A DNA stretch of 64,000 bases, from positions 558,001 to 622,000 of the forward strand of contig NZ_MOBX01000013.1 in NCBI RefSeq assembly GCF_003732425.1, written 5' to 3'. Of the stretch, positions 54,808 through 63,052 are shown piece after piece. Under the pieces are notes generated by a model, which saw only the letters and a program-made list of their open reading frames with translations, did no database searches and was not told the origin of the DNA. Source of the DNA: Pseudomonas fluorescens. Its GTDB lineage: Bacteria > Pseudomonadota > Gammaproteobacteria > Pseudomonadales > Pseudomonadaceae. Each line of letters begins with the position of its first letter. Within the stretch, counting starts at the first letter, position 1. The position numbers were made by a program, and so were the translations under genes.

Positions 54808-56796
54808 ATGTCCTTGCCCAAGCATCATCTGGAATTGCTCAGCCCTGCCCGCGATGTCGCCATCGCCCGTGAGGCGATCCTGCACGGCGCCGACGCCGTG
54901 TACATCGGCGGCCCGAGCTTCGGTGCGCGCCACAACGCGTGCAACGAAGTCGGCGAAATCGCCGAACTGGTGGAATTCGCCCGCAAGTATCACGCGCGAA
55001 TCTTCACCACCATCAACACCATCCTGCACGACAACGAACTGGAGCCGGCGCGCAAGCTGATCCATCAGCTGTACGACGCCGGGGTCGACGCGCTGATCGT
55101 TCAGGATCTGGGCGTGATGGAGCTGGACATTCCGCCGATCGAGCTGCACGCCTCGACCCAGACCGACATCCGCACGCTTGAGCGGGCCAAGTTCCTCGAT
55201 CAGGCCGGTTTCTCGCAATTGGTACTGGCCCGCGAGCTGAACCTGCAGGAAATCCGCGCGATCGCCGACGAAACCGACGCTGCCATCGAATTCTTCATCC
55301 ATGGCGCGTTGTGCGTGGCCTTCTCCGGCCAGTGCAATATTTCCCATGCGCAGACCGGGCGCAGCGCCAACCGTGGCGACTGCTCGCAAGCCTGCCGCTT
55401 GCCGTACACCCTCAAAGATGAAAAGGGTGGCGTGATCGCCTACGAAAAACACCTGTTGTCGATGAAAGACAACAACCAGAGCGCCAACATCCGCGCCCTG
55501 GTTGAAGCCGGTGTGCGTTCGTTCAAGATCGAAGGTCGCTACAAAGACATGGGCTATGTGAAGAACATCACCGCCTATTACCGCCAGCGCCTCGACGACG
55601 TGCTCGAAGATCGCCCGGACCTCGCCCGCGCTTCCAGCGGCCGCACCGCGCACTTCTTCCTGCCCGATCCGGAAAAGACCTTCCACCGTGGCAGCACCGA
55701 CTACTTCGTCACCGATCGCAAGATCGACATCGGCGCCTTCGACTCGCCGACCTTCACCGGTTTGCCGGTGGGCACGGTCGAGAAAGTCGGTAAGCGTGAC
55801 ATGCAGGTCGTGACCCACGAGCCGCTGTCCAACGGTGACGGCCTCAACGTGTTGGTCAAACGCGAAGTGGTCGGTTTCCGCGCCAACATCGCCGAAGCCA
55901 AAGGCGAGTTCGAAGAAGACGGCGAGAAGCGCTACCGCTACCGCGTCGAGCCGAACGAGATGCCGGAAGGCCTGTTCAAACTGCGCCCGAACCATCCGTT
56001 GAATCGCAACCTCGATCACAACTGGCAACAGGCGCTGCAAAAGACCTCTTCGGAGCGTCGCGTGGCCCTGAGCTGGCTCGCACGCCTGCGTGAAGAGCAG
56101 CTGGAAGTGACCGCCACCAGTGAAGAAGGCATCAGCGCCAGCGTCACCCTCGCCGGTCCGTTCGGCGTGGCCAACAAGCCTGAGCAAGCGCTGGAGCAAT
56201 TGCGCGATCTGCTCGGCCAGCTCGGCACCACGCAGTACCACGCGACCGACATCAAGCTGGATGCGCCACAGGCGTTCTTCATTCCTAACTCGCAGCTCAA
56301 ATCCCTGCGCCGTGAAGTGATCGAAGCCCTGACCGCCGCCCGTGTCGCCGCGCACCCGCGTGGCAGCCGCAAGGCCGAAACCAGCCCGCCGCCGGTGTAC
56401 CCGGATTCGCACCTGACGTTCCTCGCCAACGTCTACAACCAGAAGGCGCGCGACTTCTACCACCGTCACGGCGTGAAGCTGATCGACGCGGCGTATGAAG
56501 CGCACGAAGAGCCAGGCGAAGTGCCGGTGATGATCACCAAGCACTGCCTGCGCTTCTCCTTCAACCTGTGCCCGAAACAGGCGAAAGGCGTGACCGGCGT
56601 GCGCACCAAGGTGGCACCGATGCAGTTGATCCACGGCGATGAAGTGCTGACGCTGAAGTTCGATTGCAAGCCGTGCGAAATGCACATCATCGGCAAGATG
56701 AAAGGCCACATCCTCAACCTGCCGCAACCGGGCAGCGTGGTCGGCCACATCAGCCCTGAAGACCTGATGAAAACCATCCCGCGCGCACCGCACTGA
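54808..56796 (+). CDS. rlhA: 23S rRNA 5-hydroxycytidine C2501 synthase RlhA (peptidase U32 family)
   Basis: This 662-residue protein is close in length and sequence to E. coli RlhA (YdcP). It opens HHLELLSPARDVAIAREAIL, has the U32 core IHGALCVAFSGQCNISHAQT and ANRGDCSQACRLPY with its cysteines, and ends with TKHCLRFSFNLCPKQAKG and FDCKPCEMHIIGKMKGHIL. The enzyme hydroxylates C2501 of 23S rRNA using prephenate-linked chemistry. The ATG at 54808 gives the family N terminus; the open frame back to 54667 runs through the REPIN. Confidence 0.95.
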   Translation: MSLPKHHLELLSPARDVAIAREAILHGADAVYIGGPSFGARHNACNEVGEIAELVEFARKYHARIFTTINTILHDNELEPARKLIHQLYDAGVDALIVQDLGVMELDIPPIELHASTQTDIRTLERAKFLDQAGFSQLVLARELNLQEIRAIADETDAAIEFFIHGALCVAFSGQCNISHAQTGRSANRGDCSQACRLPYTLKDEKGGVIAYEKHLLSMKDNNQSANIRALVEAGVRSFKIEGRYKDMGYVKNITAYYRQRLDDVLEDRPDLARASSGRTAHFFLPDPEKTFHRGSTDYFVTDRKIDIGAFDSPTFTGLPVGTVEKVGKRDMQVVTHEPLSNGDGLNVLVKREVVGFRANIAEAKGEFEEDGEKRYRYRVEPNEMPEGLFKLRPNHPLNRNLDHNWQQALQKTSSERRVALSWLARLREEQLEVTATSEEGISASVTLAGPFGVANKPEQALEQLRDLLGQLGTTQYHATDIKLDAPQAFFIPNSQLKSLRREVIEALTAARVAAHPRGSRKAETSPPPVYPDSHLTFLANVYNQKARDFYHRHGVKLIDAAYEAHEEPGEVPVMITKHCLRFSFNLCPKQAKGVTGVRTKVAPMQLIHGDEVLTLKFDCKPCEMHIIGKMKGHILNLPQPGSVVGHISPEDLMKTIPRAPH

Positions 56797-56866
56797 GTGG
56801 TTGGCGAGTGCGGCGCTTCGGCGCCGTACTCACCCGCCCTTCTGCGAATCCACCAAATCGCAGGCA

Positions 56867-56904
56867 TAAAAAAACGCCAACTTCTTGCGAAGTTGGCGTT
56901 TTTT
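56867..56904. terminator. Bidirectional rho-independent terminator
   Basis: Stem ACGCCAACTT/AAGTTGGCGT with A and T tracts on both sides. It can serve rlhA (plus) and tRNA-Gln (minus). Confidence 0.92.
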
Positions 56905-56910
56905 CGAATA

Positions 56911-56985
56911 TGGCAGGGGCGGCTGGATTCGAACCAACGCATGGCAGGATCAAAACCTGCTGCCTTACCGCTTGGCGACGCCCCT
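56911..56985 (-). tRNA. tRNA-Gln (anticodon TTG)
   Basis: A 75-nt cloverleaf on the minus strand: acceptor AGGGGCG/CGCCCCT, anticodon stem GCAGG/CCTGC around TTTTGAT, T loop GTTCGAATC and encoded CCA. The 318 bases between it and the next gene hold a 7-bp inverted repeat (CCCCGTT/AACGGGG at 57003-57030) and nothing else I recognise. Confidence 0.97.
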
Positions 56986-57303
56986 ACTGCTCTGTCCAGC
57001 GACCCCGTTAGGTTCGCTGTGAGAACGGGGCGCAATTTACCAAGGTTTTTTTGGTTTGTGAAGCGCGAAGTGAAATATTTTTTGTTTTAAAACAGCGACT
57101 TATTATTTTGCTCTGAATCAGGGCCACAGGGAGTCGATTACGTCGCCGTGTATCTCACTGTGTACGAACCCCGCCGCGACACATCGACATTCAACAAAGC
57201 CGTTCTTCGACACAGGCCAGATACGTCTCCGCGCTCAAATGCACGCAAGGTTTCAGGGATTCATTCAGAACCCCGGCCAAAGGTTCGCAAAGGAGACGTC
57301 ACC

Positions 57304-58332
57304 ATGAAAAAGGCACTGCACGCTCGCAACACCGCATTCGGCTTGTCGATCCTGGCGCTGTCATTGTTTGGCGCATTTGGCACCACTCAAGCACAAACCA
57401 ATGAACCGGTCGCCGCCCGCTACTCCGCGCCCTCGCCCTTCGGCCCGCTCAAGCATGTGCAGGCTGGCGTGCTCGACGTCGCCTACGCCGAAACCGGCCC
57501 CGCTGACGGCCCGGTGGTGATCCTGCTACACGGTTGGCCCTACGACATTCACAGCTACGACGACGTTGCGCCGCTGCTCGCAGCCAAGGGATATCGGGTG
57601 TTGATGCCGTATGCACGCGGTTACGGCGATACGCAGTTTCTTTCTAAAGACACCCTGCGCAACGGCCAACCGGCAGCGCTGGCCAGTGACGTCATCGATT
57701 TCATGGACGCGTTGAAGATCAAGCAGGCGGTGCTCGGTGGTTATGACTGGGGCGCACGTTCGGCGGACATCGTTTCGGCGTTGTGGCCGGAGCGCGTCAA
57801 AGCGCTGGTTTCAGTCAGTGGTTATCTGATCGGCAATCAGGCCGCCGGGCAAAACCCGCTGCCGCCGAAAGCTGAATTGCAGTGGTGGTATCAGTTCTAC
57901 TTCGCGACTGACCGTGGCCGCGCGGGTTACGAGAAAAACACCCACGACTTCGCCAAGCTGATCTGGCAGACCGCTTCGCCGCAATGGAAATTCGACGACG
58001 CCACGTTTGACCGAAGTGCCAAGGCCCTGGAGAACCCCGATCACGTCGACATCACCGTGTTCAATTACCGCTGGCGTCTGGGCCTGGTGCAGGGCGAAGC
58101 GAAATATGCGGCGCTGGAACAGAAACTTGCCACCGCGCCGTCGATCAGCGTGCCGACCATTACCCTTGAAGGTGATGCCAACGGTGCACCGCACCCGGCG
58201 CCGGAGGATTACGCCAAGCGCTTTACCGGCAAGTATCAGTTCCGTTTGATCAATGGCGGTATCGGCCACAACCTGCCGCAGGAAGATCCGCAGGCGTTCG
58301 CCAAGGCTGTGATCGACGCCGACCACCTGTAG
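57304..58332 (+). CDS. Exported alpha/beta hydrolase, epoxide-hydrolase-like
   Basis: This 342-residue protein has a signal peptide (cleaved near TQAQ). The hydrolase fold shows the oxyanion motif HGWP (76-79) and a nucleophile elbow GGYDWGA in which the nucleophile is Asp148, not Ser. The catalytic His lies in GIGHNLPQE. An Asp nucleophile with HGWP is typical of epoxide hydrolases and haloalkane dehalogenases. The ATG at 57304 follows AAAGGAGA; the frame is open to 57148 but that part lacks a signal. The gene stands alone. Confidence 0.9.
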   Translation: MKKALHARNTAFGLSILALSLFGAFGTTQAQTNEPVAARYSAPSPFGPLKHVQAGVLDVAYAETGPADGPVVILLHGWPYDIHSYDDVAPLLAAKGYRVLMPYARGYGDTQFLSKDTLRNGQPAALASDVIDFMDALKIKQAVLGGYDWGARSADIVSALWPERVKALVSVSGYLIGNQAAGQNPLPPKAELQWWYQFYFATDRGRAGYEKNTHDFAKLIWQTASPQWKFDDATFDRSAKALENPDHVDITVFNYRWRLGLVQGEAKYAALEQKLATAPSISVPTITLEGDANGAPHPAPEDYAKRFTGKYQFRLINGGIGHNLPQEDPQAFAKAVIDADHL

Positions 58333-58340
58333 AAACAAAA

Positions 58341-58369
58341 AAGCAGTCAGCCGCAATGGCTGACTGCTT
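58341..58369 (+). terminator. Rho-independent terminator of the hydrolase gene
   Basis: Stem AAGCAGTCAGCC/GGCTGACTGCTT nine bases after the stop. It is preceded by an A tract, so it may act in both directions. Confidence 0.85.
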
Positions 58370-58440
58370 GATTATTTGAGGGTGGGAATGAGGCTTGAGG
58401 GATGGTCGCGTTTTGCAGGTTCTTTGCCTGAACTGGCGTC

Positions 58441-58507
58441 ATCGCGAGCAGGCTCACGCCTACATTTGAAATGCGTTCCTCCTGTAGGAGTGAGCCTGCT
58501 CGCGATC
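58441..58507. repeat. REP pair in opposite (tail-to-tail) arrangement
   Basis: ATCGCGAGCAGGCTCACGCC is followed about 20 bases later by GTAGGAGTGAGCCTGCTCGC. The outer and inner ends are swapped compared with the other REPINs in the window. Confidence 0.88.
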
Positions 58508-58549
58508 ACGCCCGACCAAACACCATCACCCCCCGACTAACGTGCGCGA

Positions 58550-58906
58550 TCACTCGGTTGGCACAACCAGATCCAACGCCTTGTTCACCGCCAACTCCCC
58601 CAACATGACCACTTGTGCAATGCCCAACAGGGTATGACGGTTTGATCCCTCCAGCACACCAGCAAAATTGCCGAGCATGACCGTGGCCGACGCCAGGGAA
58701 CCGCTGGCATTGCTCAGCAAGGACTCGGCGTCGGATTGCGGGTTAACCATGAACATCGTGCTGGGTGTGTAGGGTGTGGCCATGACCGCAGCAGGCAACA
58801 GGTAATGGTCAAGCGCACGTTCTGCCGCTTCATGGAGCTTTCTTGAATTGGGCGATGCGTACGGCGATACCAGGTCTGTGACCGGTAATTCGGGTGGCTG
58901 GGACAT
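58550..58906 (-). CDS. DUF6124 family protein (copy B)
   Basis: This 118-residue protein has no signal peptide. It contains LHEAAERALDHYL, MFMVNPQSDAESLLSNASGS, LASATVMLGNFAGVLEG and NRHTLLGIAQVVMLGELAVN, the pattern of the Pseudomonas DUF6124 family. It follows a second member 120 bases upstream. The start at 58906 is behind GGAG. Function is unknown. Confidence 0.85.
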   Translation of the reverse strand: MSQPPELPVTDLVSPYASPNSRKLHEAAERALDHYLLPAAVMATPYTPSTMFMVNPQSDAESLLSNASGSLASATVMLGNFAGVLEGSNRHTLLGIAQVVMLGELAVNKALDLVVPTE

Positions 58907-59026
58907 CAGCTGAAACTCCAGACAAGAACCGTTTGCGGTTCTCTGATAGAAGGCGTGAAGCGCCGCGTTCGCGGACGCTTCTGTGCAAATGAGGGGGGCA
59001 CGCCCCCTCACCTATCTGCACCGCGA

Positions 59027-59392
59027 CTAGTTCGGCAAGCGCTGGTTATCCAGGACTCGACCGACCACCAGCTCGCTGAGCATGATCACCTGTTGCAGGA
59101 TCAGCATCTTTTTGCGCTGTGAAGGATCAATCGAATCGGCCAGATCACGGGCCATGTCACTGGCCGAGGACAAGGTTTCAGTGGCTTCGACGAGCAGCGT
59201 TTCGTTGTCCACCGTGGGGTCGATGAGGTAGATCTTTCCGGTCTTGCGGGTGGGTATTGAGGTCTTCAGCGCGGAAGGATTGAGGTAGAAGTTGATCGCG
59301 CGATCGGTGGCCTCTTTGATGTTGTGAGGTTCGAGCGCGGCGTCGTAGGGGATTGGATCGGTTTCTGGCGGGTTTGGCGTAATTTTGAACAT
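59027..59392 (-). CDS. DUF6124 family protein (copy A)
   Basis: This 121-residue protein starts MFKITPNPPETDPIPYDAA, the usual DUF6124 opening, and contains KEATDRAINFYL, IYLIDPTVDNETLLVEATET and KKMLILQQVIMLSELVVGRV. It is diverged from copy B, so the duplication is old or the two were acquired separately. It has a long upstream leader. Function is unknown. Confidence 0.87.
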   Translation of the reverse strand: MFKITPNPPETDPIPYDAALEPHNIKEATDRAINFYLNPSALKTSIPTRKTGKIYLIDPTVDNETLLVEATETLSSASDMARDLADSIDPSQRKKMLILQQVIMLSELVVGRVLDNQRLPN

Positions 59393-59829
59393 AGATGACA
59401 CTCGCTTAGCAAAAAAATAAGGAGCCATCACTCACGCTACCAAACGAGGTGGTGACCATTGCGCAGGTTGGTAGACCGGTCTAAGCGAGTAAACCCCGGC
59501 GCTCCCGAAAGAGCCCCACGCATGGCCACCATATAAAACCGAGCCTCGAAAAGAGACTGCATATAGCGGCGCATAACGCTTAGAAAACGGGCTACCAAAC
59601 CCGATCACTGTTTTGCAGTGACAGGGAAACGATACAGCCCGCCTCAAGGCGCGTAAGCCGGCGGATTCTGGCGTACGCGTAGGCAACGGCGCAAGGTGTT
59701 GTAGCCGTTATGGCGTAACAGTGCGTGTAAGTTAAACGTGTGCGCGAAATGGTGTTTAAGCAGCCTGCATGCCCTGGTCCCGGGATGCTTTGGCAAAGCG
59801 TTGGGGCAAATAGCGTTATTTCCATCGGT
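59393..59829. other. Repeat-rich leader upstream of the DUF6124 pair
   Basis: No convincing gene is seen in these 437 bases. GCTACCAAAC occurs twice (near 59436 and 59589) and its complement GTTGGTAG once (near 59467). The palindrome AGACCGGTCT is at about 59472, and short hairpins are present (TCACTG-ttttg-CAGTGA near 59604; CGCCT-ca-AGGCG near 59642). Two short minus-strand frames read protein-like pieces (SLQNSDRVW; YAPLYAVSFRGSVLYGG) that recall Ash/Icd-like reading frames often seen in Pseudomonas. This suggests an RNA element or an overlapping reading frame. Confidence 0.45.
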
Positions 59830-60624
59830 TCATTTTAAGTGCGGGCCTGATAAAGCATAGCGGCTTGCCTCTGCCATCAAGTCATCGCACATAGGATTCG
59901 CCTTGAGGACGTGTGCAGCCGGGTCGATTATCGACAAACCCAGCGACGTTTCTTCTGTGGCGCAAGCCCAGACGTCTCCCATAGGCCCGACAATTTGGCT
60001 TTCACCTCGGAATATCGCCTCTGCGCCCGCATACATTTCCACACCAGTACGATTGGCACAGATAAGCGGAGTGGCGTTTTCCATTGCGCGAATGCGCGCA
60101 AGCCGGGTTGTCCAAGGCCCACCATAGTTGGCTGGACAACACAGCAACTGCGCACCCTGGCGCACCAACAGGCGAGCGGCTTCTGGCATCCACAGGTCGA
60201 AACAGGTAAGAACGCCGAAACGGCAGATTCCGTCATCGAAACACGCAAATGAATCGCCTGGGGTGAAGATGAGCTTTTCTATACGAGACAGGTGGCACTT
60301 GCGCTGTTTTCCCAGCCAGCGCCCTCGCGATACGACAATCGCCGTATTGTAGATTTGATCGCCGTCACGCTCGGCGATGCCCGCAATCAGCGTTGCATTC
60401 TTGTCTGCCGACAGCTGCAGTAAAAACTGCGCCGTTGGCCCATCGAGCGCCGATTCAGCATGAAGAAACAATGCCTCACGCGATTCGTGAAAATAACCAA
60501 TGGTGCAAAGCTCGGGCAGTACCAAGAGATCGAATTGTTCCGAGTCAACGGCATCGCGAATTTTATTGAAGTTTGCTGCTGGGTCGCCAAATGAAACCGG
60601 GTACTGCAAAAAAGCGGTCAGCAT
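59830..60624 (-). CDS. Carbon-nitrogen hydrolase (nitrilase superfamily)
   Basis: This 264-residue amidase-type enzyme has the catalytic triad in context: Glu in LLVLPELCTIGYF, Lys in GKQRKCHLSR and Cys in FGVLTCFDLWMPEAARLL. It would hydrolyse an amide or carbamoyl group. The N terminus MLTAFLQYPVSFGDPAAN is shifted to 60624, behind GGAAG. Because agmatine-deiminase and PotF-like genes lie just upstream on the same strand, N-carbamoylputrescine is a possible substrate, but the protein is shorter than typical AguB and this is only a suggestion. Confidence 0.87.
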   Translation of the reverse strand: MLTAFLQYPVSFGDPAANFNKIRDAVDSEQFDLLVLPELCTIGYFHESREALFLHAESALDGPTAQFLLQLSADKNATLIAGIAERDGDQIYNTAIVVSRGRWLGKQRKCHLSRIEKLIFTPGDSFACFDDGICRFGVLTCFDLWMPEAARLLVRQGAQLLCCPANYGGPWTTRLARIRAMENATPLICANRTGVEMYAGAEAIFRGESQIVGPMGDVWACATEETSLGLSIIDPAAHVLKANPMCDDLMAEASRYALSGPHLK

Positions 60625-60808
60625 GAATTCTTCCAACCATTATGGGGAGGGATCGAGGCCCGGAATTATCTTCCCTTGGGCGGCGTCAAGTTTGGGCTTT
60701 TTCCTTACCGGATGTCAGGCAAGCCACCCGCGCCGCATCAGATCAGTCAACCGTAATCAACATCGACCTGGAAATACCAAAGTGAACGCGGGCGGGTAAC
60801 CGTTTGGG

Positions 60809-61834
60809 TTATTTGACGAGGCGTTTTTCTTTCGAGGGGCGATAGCCGAAGTATGAGCTGTAGCACTTACTGAAATGGCTCGGCGAGACGAACCCGCAAG
60901 CCACCAGCACTTCCACCTGCGACAGCTCGGTGTGCTGCAGCAAACGCCGCGCTTCGGTGATGCGCAATTCCAGGTAATAGCGCTGCGGCGTAGTGCCGAG
61001 TTGTTCCTTGAACAAGCGCTCCAACTGGCGGCGAGAACGACCGGCGTACACCGCCAATTGCTCAAGCTCCAGCGGCTCCTCCAGATTGGCGTCCATCAGT
61101 TTCACCACCTCACGCAGCGGCGCACTGACGCAGAGGTTTTCATCCGGTTTGATCCGCCGGTAGCGCGACTCCTCGAAGGCCAGAATGTCTTCGATGCCCT
61201 CGACCAAGGCTTTGCCGTGCAAGCCCTTGATCCAGTCCAATGCCATGTGGAAAGCGCCGGACGGACTCGACGCCGTGAGGCGATCGCGATCAATCACATA
61301 GGGTTCGCTGCTGACATGGGTAGCTTTGGCAATCTCGGTCAGCGCCGGACGATGCTCCGGGTGGATCGCGCAGCGATAGCCATCGAGCAACCCGGCGCGG
61401 CCGAGGAACCACGAGCCATTCCACAACCCGGCGAGACTGATACCGCGCTCCGCTGCAGATTTGAGCAGGCCAATGAACTCGTCGCTCGCACGCAATTCGG
61501 TGCGATAACCGCCGCACACCACCAGCAGATCGAGTTGCTGAAGCGCGGCAGCATCAAGACGTGCATCAGGCCGGATGACCAGGCCCAGATCACTGATGAC
61601 CTCGCCGTCGCCGAGGCCAAAGGTGCGTGAGGAAAACAACCCCGGGCGCAACAGATTGGTGGTGACAACGGTGTCCAGCGCCTGAGTGAAGGCCGGCAGT
61701 GAAAAGTGTTCGAGCAGCAGAAAACCGGTGCGGGTCAAGCGCGTGTCATCCGCGCCTTGCTCGTTCAGATAGCGGAGGTTTTTCCCCTTCATGCCTCCGC
61801 TGAATTGGCGTCGTTCGATCAAGTTCGGGTCCAT
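60809..61834 (-). CDS. GlxA-type AraC-family transcriptional regulator
   Basis: This 341-residue regulator has a DJ-1/PfpI-like N-terminal domain (TGFLLLEHFSLPAFTQALDT; LLVVCGGYRTEL) and a C-terminal AraC double helix-turn-helix at about residues 240-335 (LAVYAGRSRRQLERLFKEQL; VEVLVACGFVSPSHFSKCY). Such regulators often answer to amino acids, betaines or polyamines. It lies 50 bases downstream of the agmatine deiminase family gene. The ATG at 61834 has no Shine-Dalgarno; a later ATG (MKGKNLRYL) has GGAGG only one base away. Confidence 0.9.
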   Translation of the reverse strand: MDPNLIERRQFSGGMKGKNLRYLNEQGADDTRLTRTGFLLLEHFSLPAFTQALDTVVTTNLLRPGLFSSRTFGLGDGEVISDLGLVIRPDARLDAAALQQLDLLVVCGGYRTELRASDEFIGLLKSAAERGISLAGLWNGSWFLGRAGLLDGYRCAIHPEHRPALTEIAKATHVSSEPYVIDRDRLTASSPSGAFHMALDWIKGLHGKALVEGIEDILAFEESRYRRIKPDENLCVSAPLREVVKLMDANLEEPLELEQLAVYAGRSRRQLERLFKEQLGTTPQRYYLELRITEARRLLQHTELSQVEVLVACGFVSPSHFSKCYSSYFGYRPSKEKRLVK

Positions 61835-61884
61835 CGGTCATGTTGTTATGCGCCGATAGTTGGCTTGATCGGCGCAAGAGTCAA

Positions 61885-63006
61885 TCACGCCTGAGGTTGA
61901 TGACTGGTGACGCAGTGAATTCCGCCACCGCCGGCGGAGATGGCATCAATGTCGAGCTGAACGATTTCACGCTGCGGATACAGCTGCGCCAGTAGCTCGA
62001 ATGCCTTTTTATCCGCCGCTTTATCGCCAAACTCCGGCGCGATGATCGCGCCATTGATCACGAAGTAATTGATGTAACCGGCGGCAAAGTCCGGGTTGTT
62101 CTGGTTGAACTTGCTGTTGCGCGGATTCAGCGGCGGTGAAAGGGTGTGAATCTGCAATTTGCGGCCATCAGCATCCGTAGCGCTCTTGAGGATTTCCAGG
62201 TGCGCCAAAGTGACCTTGTGATCGTAGGATTCAGGGTCGTTGTCGAGGTTGGCTATCACCACGCCGGGTTTGATGAAGCGCGCATAAAAATCGACGTGGG
62301 CATCGGTAATGTCTCTGCCTTTGATGCCCGGCAACCAGATGATTTTGCGCAGGCCCAAGCGTTCCTTCAGTTCAGCTTCGACATCGGCTTTGCTCCAGTG
62401 CGGATTGCGGTTGGCGTTCACCCAACTGCTCTCGGTCATGATCCCGGTACCATGACCATCGACCTCGATACCACCGCCCTCGCCTACCAGTTCGGTGCGG
62501 ATGTACGTCGCTTGTGCGTCGTCGGCAACCAATGCGGCGATCTGCGCGTCTTTACGGTGTCGTTGCTTGCCGCCCCAACCGTTGAAGTTGAAATCCACCG
62601 CGCCGAGACCGCCCTTGTCGTCGATCACGAAATTGGCACCGACATCGCGCATCCAGATGTCGTCAAGCGTGGCGGTGACGTAAGTGATGTTGTGCGTGCC
62701 GCAGAGTTCTTCGGCGAGGCTACGCTCGTTCTTGCGACAGAAAACGGTGACCGGTTCAAACCGGGCGATGGCACGGGCCACGCGGCCGAGGGCTTCCTGC
62801 ACGTCTGCGGTGAAGTCTTCCCAGATTGCGTCCTGCGCCCCGAAAGCGATGAAAGCGCGCTCGTGCCTGTCGCCCTCGTCGGGCATGAACCAGCGCCCTT
62901 GCGCAGCAGCGAACACTTTTTCCGCCGATGAGCCGAAGCCCATGAATGCAGCGCCTACACCAGCGGCGACCGTGACTTGTTTGATGAAATCGCGACGAGT
63001 CGACAT
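61885..63006 (-). CDS. Tat-exported agmatine deiminase family protein
   Basis: This 373-residue enzyme belongs to the porphyromonas-type peptidylarginine/agmatine deiminase family. It begins with a twin-arginine signal (STRRDFIKQVTVAAGVGAAF), unlike cytoplasmic AguA. Catalytic landmarks are DDIWMRDVGANFVID, ELVGEGGGIEVDGHGTGIMT, DITDAHVDFYARF with its His, and the nucleophile Cys in GGGGIHCVTSHQPQA. It should convert agmatine to N-carbamoylputrescine in the periplasm. A hairpin terminator separates it from the PotF-like gene by 46 bases. Confidence 0.9.
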   Translation of the reverse strand: MSTRRDFIKQVTVAAGVGAAFMGFGSSAEKVFAAAQGRWFMPDEGDRHERAFIAFGAQDAIWEDFTADVQEALGRVARAIARFEPVTVFCRKNERSLAEELCGTHNITYVTATLDDIWMRDVGANFVIDDKGGLGAVDFNFNGWGGKQRHRKDAQIAALVADDAQATYIRTELVGEGGGIEVDGHGTGIMTESSWVNANRNPHWSKADVEAELKERLGLRKIIWLPGIKGRDITDAHVDFYARFIKPGVVIANLDNDPESYDHKVTLAHLEILKSATDADGRKLQIHTLSPPLNPRNSKFNQNNPDFAAGYINYFVINGAIIAPEFGDKAADKKAFELLAQLYPQREIVQLDIDAISAGGGGIHCVTSHQPQA

Positions 63007-63020
63007 GTTGTTTTCCCTGT

Positions 63021-63047
63021 AAAAAAAGGCCGGCAGACGCGCCGGCC
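63021..63047 (-). terminator. Terminator or attenuator between the PotF-like and deiminase genes
   Basis: GGCCGGC/GCCGGCC stem followed on the minus strand by seven T. It lies six bases after the PotF-like stop and fifteen bases before the deiminase ATG. Confidence 0.85.
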
Positions 63048-63052
63048 ATCAA

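Noticed and set aside
54766..56793. 675-codon minus-strand frame opposite rlhA
   Set aside because: The plus-strand protein is an end-to-end match to RlhA; the minus frame is a codon-bias shadow.
59432..59825. Two short minus-strand frames of 84 and 77 codons upstream of the DUF6124 pair
   Set aside because: They have no start signals and split one protein-like stretch between two frames; described as part of the leader instead.
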